Assembly: GCA_947175375.1 (NCBI GenBank)
Contig: CAMWMT010000114.1
Location: forward strand, 1 to 7,652
From: an uncultured Clostridiaceae bacterium
GTDB lineage: Bacteria; Bacillota; Clostridia; Lachnospirales; Lachnospiraceae
DNA length: 7,652 nucleotides
Direction of reading: 5' to 3'
Shown in pieces: positions 1-7,300 of this stretch. Numbering within the stretch: position 1 is the first letter of the stretch; every line of letters starts with the position of its first letter. Under the pieces are notes generated by a model. The model worked only from the letters and a program-made list of their open reading frames with translations. It ran no database searches and had not been told where the DNA came from. The position numbers and the translations under genes were made by a program.

Positions 1-14
1 ATATTTATCCATAA

Positions 15-98
15 AAATCTGATTTGTATTTGACGGAAAATAAATCTCTGCAGGAAAAGCTGAAACAGTGGACACAGGAGGAAAACGGCAGTGAGTGA
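15..98 (+). other. Short coding-like open stretch overlapping the Res start
   Basis: This frame is open from just after a TAA at 12-14 to a TGA at 96-98, which lies inside the first codons of the Res gene and gives an 8-base overlap. The last residues read TENKSLQEKLKQWTQEENGSE minus the first residue or so; they are charged and helix-like, as in a real protein C-terminus. The only possible starts are TTG codons at 24 and 30, neither with a convincing ribosome binding site. It could be the shifted tail of a frameshifted upstream gene, a very short translated leader, or chance. Overlapping stop and start codons are common between genes of restriction-modification operons, which is why I record it. 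The product is not recognised. Confidence 0.22.
76..81 (+). promoter_or_regulatory. Ribosome binding site of res (AGGAGG)
   Basis: A perfect AGGAGG lies 9 bases before the GTG at 91, which is ideal spacing. The in-frame ATG at 100 would be 18 bases away, too far, so this site decides for the GTG start. Confidence 0.85.
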
Positions 99-3000
99 TA
101 TGAAATTCAAATTCACGATCCAACCCTACCAGACTGAGGCTGTGGAAAGTGTGACAAATGTCTTTGCAGGACAGCCTTTCAATGACCGTTTTACTTATCG
201 CAGGGACATTCAGATCGAGCGTGATGTCACGAACTGGATGATGACGGATGAAGAATTGTACATGGGATTCGCTAATGCGAAGGTACTGCTTGATTCTGAC
301 CAGCTGCTTGAAAATATCCGTAGGATTCAGGCGCGTAATAATATCAGGCTCGCAAATACCGTTGTTTCGAATGGTCTTGGTGTCTGTTCTCTTGATGTGG
401 AGATGGAGACAGGTACAGGTAAAACCTATGTTTATATCAAAACAATGTTCGAACTGAACAAGCAGTATGGCTGGAGTAAATTTATCGTAGTTGTTCCAAG
501 TATTGCTATCCGTGAGGGTGTTTACAAGAGTTTTGAAACCATGCAGGAGCACTTCATGGAGTATTATGGAAAGAAAGCACGTTTTTTTATATACGACTCA
601 AAAAATTTAGCTCAGATTGACAATTTCAGCCAGAGTGCGGATATCAGTGTTATGATCATTAATATTCAGGCATTTAATGCCCGTGGAAAAGATGCAAGAC
701 GTATCCGTACGGAACTGGATGATTTTGGTAGCAGAAAGCCGATAGACGTGATCAAAGCCAACCGCCCGATCGTAATTCTGGATGAACCTCAGAAAATGGG
801 AGGAACTGCCACACAGGAAAGTCTGAAAGAATTTAATCCATTGTTCTGCCTGAATTATTCTGCAACGCACAAGCAGCACCATACGCTTGTCTATGTGCTG
901 GATGCATTGGATGCTTATAATAAGCGACTGGTCAAGAAGATAGAAGTAAAAGGTTTTGATATCAAAAATCTACGTGGCACAGACAGATATCTTTTCCTTG
1001 AAGCAATTGTCATATCCCCGAAAAAACCGCCAATGGCCCGTATTGAATTTGAAATCGGCTATAGCAGATCCATTAATCGTGAGACAAGAGTGGTGGGTGT
1101 GGATGATGATCTTTTTGCACTTTCCAAAAATATGGAGCAATACCGGGGATTTCGTATCAATGAGATTGACCCAATTCGGGGAACTGTGTCATTTACCAAT
1201 GGTGAGATGATTCATGCCGGTGAAGTGGTCGGCGATGTTTCCGAGGCAGATTTAAGACGGGTACAGATCCGGGAGACGATCCGTTCTCATTTTGAAAAGG
1301 AAAAAGAGCTGTTCTTAAAAGGCATCAAAGTACTATCTCTCTTTTTTATTGATGAGGTGGCAAAGTACCGAAAGTATGATGAAAGTGGTAATGAAATGAA
1401 TTCGGAGTATGGAGAGGTCTTTGAGCAGGAATATGTGGATATTCTGAATGAGTATCTTACCTTGTTCAACACACCGTATGAGCAGTATCTGCGTAAGATC
1501 GAAGTGCATCAGACACATGCTGGATATTTCAGTATTGACAAAAAAGGGCGTAAAGTTGACAGTTCCATCAAACGCGGCAGAGATGAAAGCGATGATATAT
1601 CCGCTTATGATCTGATTCTTAAAGACAAGGAAAAGCTGTTGTCTTTCGATAATCCTGTTCGTTTTATCTTCTCTCACTCAGCATTGAGAGAAGGATGGGA
1701 TAATCCAAATGTTTTTCAAATCTGTACCCTGAAGCATGGCGGCAGTTCTCCAACACAGAAGCGGCAGGAAGTAGGAAGAGGGTTAAGGCTTTGCGTAAAC
1801 CAGAATGGCGACCGTATGGATTCCGATATTTTGGGAAGTCAGGTTCAGCAGATCAATCAGCTTACAGTGATTGCATCGGATGGGTATAAAGATTTTGTCG
1901 CAGATCTGCAGCAGGGCATTCGCGATGATTTGTATGAGCGTCCAACAAAAGCCACGGCCGAATACTTTATTGGGAAAACACTTACGGTCAGCGGCAATGA
2001 AATTGCAATTTCTGATAAGCAGGGAAGAGATATTTACCGATATCTTATACGGAATGATTACATAGATGATGACGATCGTGTAACGGATCAGTATCGGGCA
2101 GATCTGGCAAATGGTGTGCTTGCAAAGCTGCCGGAAAGCTGTAAAGATATTTCGGAGGGCGTTCATGCGCTTATCCAGAGCATCTTTGATGAACACGCAC
2201 TGGATGGTATGATCAGCAACGGGCATGAAACAAAAATTCAGGAAAATGCCCTGAATGACAATTTCTATAAGAAAGAGTTTCAGACACTCTGGAATTATAT
2301 CAATCATAAGTATGCCTATACCGTCGAGTTTGACAGTGACGAATTGATCCGAAAAGCAATCGATCATATAGACGACAAGATGTTTGTGGCAAAGCTGCAA
2401 TATACTGTGACAACTGGCGAGCAGGGCAGCGACTGGAATTCTGATAAATTGAAAGTCGGAGCGGGATTTATAGCTGAAAAAAGCCAGACTTATACCCTGG
2501 AGCGTTCCGGAGGGAGTCTTGTAAAATATGATCTGGTAGGTAAGATTGCCGAAGGTGCAAAACTGACAAGAAGATCAGCAGCAAGAATTCTTTCGGGAAT
2601 AAAACCATATACATTTGCCATGTTCAAAAATAATCCGGAAGAATTCATCGCAAAAGCGATTCGGTTGATCAATGAGCAGAAAGCGACTATGATTGTGGAA
2701 CAGATTACATATAATCAAACGGATGGTTGTTATGATGTAAATATTTTTACTGCTGAGAAAAATACAGATTTTTCAAAAGCATACCGGGCTAAAAAGAATG
2801 TACAGGATTATGTGTTTACAGATGGATATGCAAAGGATGGTCAAAGTATAGAACGCAGGTTTGCGGAAGATATGGATCTGGCAGATGAGGTATGTGTATA
2901 TGCCAAGCTGCCAAAAGGCTTTTCTATCCCTACGCCTGTTGGCAATTATTCACCGGACTGGGCGATTGCTTTTCATAAAGGGACAGTAAAACATATTTTC

Positions 3001-3168
3001 TTTATTGCAGAGACAAAAGGAACTATGGAGACGCTGAATCTGAAACCCATTGAAAAGGCAAAGATTGACTGTGCAAAGAAATTGTTTGGAAATCTTTCCG
3101 GAAAAGATGTTGTTTATGACTGCGTAGACAGCTATCAGCATCTGCTGGATATCATGGGAAGTCTGTAA
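91..3168 (+). CDS. res: Type III restriction enzyme, Res (helicase-nuclease) subunit
   Basis: A 1025-residue protein, full length for the type III Res family. In that family Res and Mod form a complex that recognises an asymmetric site, uses ATP to communicate along DNA and cuts foreign DNA beside the site. Seen here: an N-terminal Q-like QPYQ (11-14); Walker A, TGTGKT at 107-112; motif Ia VVVPSIAIREG (133-143); motif II, DEPQ at 231-234, the variant typical of Res; motif III SATH (257-260); motif V ALREGWDNPN (531-540); motif VI QEVGRGLRL (559-567). The C-terminal nuclease shows PD at 955-956 and ETK at 974-976, a PD-(D/E)xK site. All key residues are intact, with no frameshift. Translation starts at GTG 91 because of the AGGAGG at 76-81. 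Mod is not in the window and is expected upstream, so activity cannot be judged. Hand counts of two 60-base rows give 33 and 40 percent GC, lower than the next gene, which would fit horizontal acquisition. Confidence 0.95.
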   Translation: MSDMKFKFTIQPYQTEAVESVTNVFAGQPFNDRFTYRRDIQIERDVTNWMMTDEELYMGFANAKVLLDSDQLLENIRRIQARNNIRLANTVVSNGLGVCSLDVEMETGTGKTYVYIKTMFELNKQYGWSKFIVVVPSIAIREGVYKSFETMQEHFMEYYGKKARFFIYDSKNLAQIDNFSQSADISVMIINIQAFNARGKDARRIRTELDDFGSRKPIDVIKANRPIVILDEPQKMGGTATQESLKEFNPLFCLNYSATHKQHHTLVYVLDALDAYNKRLVKKIEVKGFDIKNLRGTDRYLFLEAIVISPKKPPMARIEFEIGYSRSINRETRVVGVDDDLFALSKNMEQYRGFRINEIDPIRGTVSFTNGEMIHAGEVVGDVSEADLRRVQIRETIRSHFEKEKELFLKGIKVLSLFFIDEVAKYRKYDESGNEMNSEYGEVFEQEYVDILNEYLTLFNTPYEQYLRKIEVHQTHAGYFSIDKKGRKVDSSIKRGRDESDDISAYDLILKDKEKLLSFDNPVRFIFSHSALREGWDNPNVFQICTLKHGGSSPTQKRQEVGRGLRLCVNQNGDRMDSDILGSQVQQINQLTVIASDGYKDFVADLQQGIRDDLYERPTKATAEYFIGKTLTVSGNEIAISDKQGRDIYRYLIRNDYIDDDDRVTDQYRADLANGVLAKLPESCKDISEGVHALIQSIFDEHALDGMISNGHETKIQENALNDNFYKKEFQTLWNYINHKYAYTVEFDSDELIRKAIDHIDDKMFVAKLQYTVTTGEQGSDWNSDKLKVGAGFIAEKSQTYTLERSGGSLVKYDLVGKIAEGAKLTRRSAARILSGIKPYTFAMFKNNPEEFIAKAIRLINEQKATMIVEQITYNQTDGCYDVNIFTAEKNTDFSKAYRAKKNVQDYVFTDGYAKDGQSIERRFAEDMDLADEVCVYAKLPKGFSIPTPVGNYSPDWAIAFHKGTVKHIFFIAETKGTMETLNLKPIEKAKIDCAKKLFGNLSGKDVVYDCVDSYQHLLDIMGSL

Positions 3169-3178
3169 GTGCAGCAGT

Positions 3179-3226
3179 AAAATGCCGGTGCCGGTTTTAC
3201 TTTGAATAGACCGACACCGGCATTTT
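3179..3226. terminator. Bidirectional intrinsic terminator between converging genes
   Basis: Two 16-base arms (3179-3194 and 3211-3226) pair with a single mismatch around a 16-base loop. The stem is GC-rich (GCCGGTGCCGG core), with AAAA at the left end and TTTT at the right end, so either strand yields a GC stem followed by U residues. The lone mismatch is C-A in the plus-strand transcript and a tolerated G-U in the minus-strand transcript. It lies 10 bases after the res stop and 4 bases beyond the stop of the minus-strand membrane gene, so it probably serves both. Confidence 0.88.
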
Positions 3227-3230
3227 GTGG

Positions 3231-3872
3231 CTAATGCGAACGACGATCCTGCCCGAACAGGAACGGTTCTGAAAAGCTATGGTTAAAGAATTCGATTAGC
3301 GGTCCCATAAAGAACGCAGTGATCAGCGTGCCGACACCGGGTAGCAGGCCGGACAGGGTCCCGATGATGACACAGAGCAGATCACAACCGATCCGGACGA
3401 ATCGGAACGGAATCTTCCGGCTGTCAGCGATCACGATGGGGATCGCATCGTATACGGAGACACCCAGGTTGGAAGTCATGTACAGCGAAGAAGCAAAGCA
3501 CATGACGAGTACAGCAACAGCGAGGAACACGATCCGAAGCGCCATCGAGGGAGCCGGAGCAAACCGGTTGATCACCGCACAGGAAAAATCCACGATATAC
3601 CCGGTCAGGAACATGTTGACCAGAGTCGCCGCTCCCATACATCTTCTGGCAATGAAAAGATCCGGAAGTAGCATCAGTCCGCTCAATATCATGTAATAGA
3701 AGCCATAGGAGACATGCGTCTCAAAAAAATGCCCCCAGATGCCCTGTGCAAAGCACTGGAAAGGATCCACGCCGAACTGTGAACATTTAAAAAAGCCGAC
3801 AGCGATGGCACACAGTGTCACGCCGGCCGTAGTCATGAAGATACGCTTTTTAAAATTTTCCGGAATATTCAT
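3231..3872 (-). CDS. YczE/YitT-like family integral membrane protein
   Basis: A 213-residue, very hydrophobic protein with roughly five membrane helices (about 13-29, 56-74, 80-102, 112-132, 161-178, with a further amphipathic or re-entrant stretch near 180-196). It resembles the Bacillus YczE / YyaS / YitT-type membrane proteins, whose biochemical role is not established. The halves look duplicated: FGVDPF (33-38) matches LGVSVYD (136-142), and GAATLVNMFLTGYIVDF (80-96) matches GVGTLITAFFMGPLIEF (179-195). The start is the ATG at 3872, preceded on the minus strand by AAGGAG with 10-base spacing. An in-frame ATG at 3932 would add 20 polar residues but has no binding site. It is transcribed toward res and away from the sensor kinase, as a single gene. 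Two 60-base rows counted by hand give 55 and 63 percent GC, clearly above res. The family is fairly sure; the substrate or function is unknown. Confidence 0.85.
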   Translation of the reverse strand: MNIPENFKKRIFMTTAGVTLCAIAVGFFKCSQFGVDPFQCFAQGIWGHFFETHVSYGFYYMILSGLMLLPDLFIARRCMGAATLVNMFLTGYIVDFSCAVINRFAPAPSMALRIVFLAVAVLVMCFASSLYMTSNLGVSVYDAIPIVIADSRKIPFRFVRIGCDLLCVIIGTLSGLLPGVGTLITAFFMGPLIEFFNHSFSEPFLFGQDRRSH

Positions 3873-3882
3873 GTTTTTCGAT

Positions 3883-3888
3883 CTCCTT
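3883..3888 (-). promoter_or_regulatory. Ribosome binding site of the membrane protein (AAGGAG)
   Basis: Minus-strand AAGGAG, 10 bases before the ATG at 3872-3870. It supports the shorter 213-residue protein over the longer reading from 3932. Confidence 0.8.
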
Positions 3889-3965
3889 TGTCTGATATCA
3901 TATAGGAGCGTTGCAAAATGCTTCTGGTCCATGTGTCCGGCACTCGTATGGAATGATCAGACAGG

Positions 3966-3993
3966 ATTATATTTTGCAGCACCCTTGAAGAAA
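3966..3993 (-). promoter_or_regulatory. Candidate promoter of the membrane protein gene
   Basis: On the minus strand a perfect TATAAT -10 box lies at 3971-3966. The best -35 is a weak TTTCTT at 3993-3988, 16 bases upstream. The start of transcription would fall near 3959, giving an untranslated leader of roughly 87 bases. The -10 is persuasive, the -35 is not. Confidence 0.4.
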
Positions 3994-4154
3994 CGAATCT
4001 ATGATATCACGTCTTCCGGAAAATGTCATGAATATTTTTTACATATTTTACCAGACGTGTCGGGATGTGTTCAGTGACCGGTAAGTGAAAGCAATGGCAG
4101 CTTTTGATGAATTTTTACATGGAATATAAAACGTGAATTCCTGAAATCAATCTC

Positions 4155-4183
4155 TTGTATATTGCCCTTAATTGGTATATACT
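4155..4183 (+). promoter_or_regulatory. Candidate sigma-A promoter of the sensor kinase
   Basis: TTGTAT at 4155-4160 and TATACT at 4178-4183 are separated by exactly 17 bases, the optimal spacing for the housekeeping sigma factor. Transcription would begin near 4190, giving a leader of about 110 bases before the ATG at 4302. An overlapping alternative (TTAATT at 4168, TATACA at 4190) scores less well by eye. Confidence 0.5.
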
Positions 4184-4195
4184 GATTGCTATACA

Positions 4196-4218
4196 GTTTT
4201 GTGTATTTCTCACAAAAC
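4196..4218 (+). promoter_or_regulatory. Perfect 8-bp inverted repeat in the kinase leader
   Basis: GTTTTGTG (4196-4203) and CACAAAAC (4211-4218) are exact reverse complements around a 7-base loop. The element begins about 12 bases after the candidate -10 box, at or just after the likely transcription start. It could be a dyad operator for a repressor, or a 5'-end hairpin that stabilises the mRNA. It is too AU-rich, and has no T-run after it, to be a terminator. Which role applies cannot be told from sequence. Confidence 0.4.
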
Positions 4219-4285
4219 ATCGATCCATGTGCCGTTTATCATGCTTTTGCGGCAATTTTCAAACACCAAATAAATACATTGATAA

Positions 4286-4291
4286 AAAGGA
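4286..4291 (+). promoter_or_regulatory. Ribosome binding site of the sensor kinase (AAAGGA)
   Basis: AAAGGA lies 10 bases before the ATG at 4302. A second purine motif, AGGAAG at 4293-4298, is only 3 bases from the ATG and too close. This favours 4302 over the in-frame ATG at 4320. Confidence 0.55.
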
Positions 4292-4301
4292 CAGGAAGAA
4301 A

Positions 4302-7300
4302 ATGAGAGAGAGACGAAGAATGCAGATATTGGATGCGCGGAGTGTAAAACGAATGATCGCCCTGGCGGCATGCCTGGTGCTTCTTTTATCGAATGTTGTG
4401 ATCGCGGAGGCAACAGAGACGGCGGAATCGGATAATAATAGAACCGTGAAAGTTGGGATTTTCCAATTTGATGGTTATCATATGGAAGCGGACAACGGTG
4501 TATATACAGGATATGGCGTGGAATTACTGAACTACATTTCTCAGTATTCACACCTGAATTTTGAATTCGTCGGATATGATAAATCCTGGGAGGATATGCA
4601 GACCATGCTGGATAACGGCGAGATCGACATGGTGACATCTGCCAGGAAAACACCTCTCAGGGAACAGAAATACGGATTTTCGCTGCCGGTCGGGAGGAAC
4701 AGCACCCTTCTGACCATCCAGACAAATAATACCAGCCTGCACTCCGGTGATTATGCTACCTATAACGATATGCTGGTGGGCATCCTGACCGGGAGCAGCC
4801 AGAATCAGAGCCTTGCGGATTTCGCAGAACTGAAAGGTTTCTCCTATCGGACAAAAGAATATTCGGACAGCGTGCAGATGGCGAAGGATTTGCAGAACGG
4901 AGAGATCGATGCCATTCTTTCCAGCAATCTGCGGAAATCGGACAATGAAAATACACTGGATGTGATCGAAACAGATTACTTTTATGCCATTGTACGAAAA
5001 GACGATAGGGATCTTCTGGATGAAGTCGATTACGCAATTAACCAGATGAACATCCATGAAGGAAACTGGATGGATAACCTGTATTATAAATATTATGCGC
5101 CTGTCTACTCCTCCGCTTTATCATTTACGGAGAGGGAACGGGCTTATATTCAGGATGTGGTTTCCGGAAACAAGAAGATCACGGTTACGTCCATGAGTGA
5201 TCGCAGGCCTTATTCTTATGTGGAGGATGGTGAATTAAAGGGCATCATGCCGGAATATTTTGCCGAGATCATGGAGTGGGCCGGACTGCCTTATGAAATG
5301 GTAGTTCCAAAGGATCGGGCAGAGTATTATGATCTGGCGAATCATAACGGCGTTGATGTGGTTATTGACTGGCGGCAGCCCCTTTCCAGAACGGAAGGTA
5401 GCCAGAACAATGGATTTTGTACAGAATCTTATATGAACACTGGTATCGCACTTGTGACCAGAAAAGATTTCAACGGTGAGATCTCTACGGTAGCAGTGGC
5501 AGATGTGCAGGGTGAGGCACCCATTGAGCAGGATGTCATTGGAGATGCACGAGTTGTCAGTTATCCGACCAGAGAAAGCGCTTTTCAGGCTGTTCTGGAT
5601 AGGGATGTGGATGCGACATATGCCTATATTTATACCGCGCAGCTTTTTGTAAACAACGATTCTACGAATTCACTGCGGTTTAATATTATCAATTCCACGC
5701 GTTTTGACTTTAAGATGTATGTCAGAAGCAGCAGCGACCACGAGCTGGTTACCATACTGAATAAATGTATTCAGCAGATGCCGGACGATTCTATGAATCA
5801 GTTCATTACGAAGTATACTTCGAACACACCCGAGAATATATCGTTTACCGAATATATGCAGGCCCATCCGGAGGTCTTGATCCTGGTATCTTTGCTGGCC
5901 GCTGCTGCTTTTGGAATAATGATTGCCCTGTTTCTGCGATCCCAGTGGAACAGAAGACTTTTTGACACTACAGAGCGCGCAAACAAAAAGCTGGAAGAGC
6001 AGCTCACCATCGTCCGTATCCTGAGCCGTGATTATCTTAATGTCTATGCGATTGATGTCAGTAGCTCAGCGCTCCGGCCTATAAAGATGACGGGATATGG
6101 AAGCGCATTTTCAGAACTGGATCCACAGAAAGAATATCACTATGCTGAGTTCATGCAACAGTATATTGAAACGTGTGTTCTTCCTGAAGACCAGCAGTAT
6201 CTGACGGAAGCCGTTTCTCTGGAAAGAATAGTGGAACAGCTAAATTCCAATACAGAGTATTCCGGGACTTATCGATTGTTGATTGATGACGAAGTGCATA
6301 CGTACCAGTTTACTTATGCTGCCTATTCGACGCCAGCTGAGAACGGTCAGAACAGTAATGACTTTATCCTTGCCGGATTCCGGAGTATTGACGAGATTGT
6401 CCGCAGAGAACGGGAGCAAAAAGAGATTCTGGAGACTGCCCTTGCGGAAGCGCAGCGTGCCAATATTGCCAAAACAACTTTCCTGAACAACATGTCCCAT
6501 GATATCCGGACACCGATGAACGCGATCATTGGTTTTGCATCTCTGGCGTTCAAACATATCGGCAACCAGGAGCAGGTAAAAGATTATCTTGGAAAGATCC
6601 TTACCTCCAGCAAGCATCTGCTGAGTCTGATCAATGATATCCTGGATATGAGCCGCATTGAAAGCGGAAAGGTCCAGATTGAAGAAAAAGAGGCCAGCCT
6701 CCCGGAGATCATGCATGATCTGAAAACTATTGTGCAGGCTGATGTGACAGCGAAACAGCTTTCTTTCCATGTGGATACGCTGGATGTCACCAATGAGATG
6801 ATCATCTGTGACAGGCTCCGCCTGAACCAGGTACTTTTGAATATCTTAAGCAATGCCATGAAATACACTAAACCTGGCGGGACAGTCAGCCTCCGTGTAA
6901 TTCAGACAGATGATGCACCGGAGGGATATGCTTCGTATGAGTTCCGGATCAGGGATACCGGTATCGGCATGAGCAAAGAATTCCTGAAACACCTGTTTGA
7001 GCCTTTCGAACGGGAGCGGACGAGTACCGTCAGCGGAATCCAGGGAACGGGCCTAGGACTTGCCATTACCAAAAATATCGTGGATATGATGAATGGAACG
7101 ATCACAGTGTCCAGTGAAGAGGGGTATGGATCGGAGTTCGTGGTATCCTTCCGGTTCCGTGTAAAAGGCGATACAGACGATACGGAGTATATGGAGAAAT
7201 TGGCAGACCAGCGGGCACTGGTCGTAGACGATGATGTCCATACCTGCACCAGCGTGAGCAAGATGCTTACCGCCATTGGTATGCGTCCAGACTGGACAAC

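Larger units (their letters stand above)
3873..4301. other. Divergent intergenic region
   Basis: About 430 bases between divergently transcribed starts. I find no supportable protein gene, tRNA or other structured RNA gene in it. It holds the binding site and candidate promoter of the membrane gene at its left side, an AT-rich middle with T-runs (4034-4050 and 4112-4130), and the candidate promoter, an inverted repeat and the binding site of the sensor kinase at its right side. The length leaves room for regulator binding, but the sequence does not name one. Confidence 0.7.

Noticed and set aside
30..35. TTGACG resembling a -35 box before res
   Set aside because: No -10-like hexamer occurs 16-18 bases downstream, so no promoter is supported.
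1783..2400. 205-residue open frame on the minus strand inside res
   Set aside because: It is antisense to an intact, motif-rich gene, rich in Cys, Ile and His in the way of reverse-frame translation, has no recognisable family, and no binding site was seen.
3873..3932. Upstream in-frame ATG extending the membrane protein by 20 residues
   Set aside because: No ribosome binding site precedes 3932, and the AAGGAG at 3883-3888 would then lie inside the coding region just before a better start.
3864..4036. 10-base inverted repeat, AATATTCATG at 3864-3873 and CATGAATATT at 4027-4036
   Set aside because: One arm overlaps the membrane gene's start codon and the arms are 153 bases apart in AT-rich DNA; chance is the simplest explanation.
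3739..4077. 112-residue plus-strand frame crossing from the membrane gene into the intergenic region
   Set aside because: It starts antisense within a well-supported gene, has no binding site or family resemblance, and its intergenic part is not protein-like.
4548..5057. 169-residue minus-strand frame, with other minus frames at 4210-4653 and 6240-6770
   Set aside because: They are shadows of the kinase gene; their composition and the clear plus-strand domains argue against real genes.
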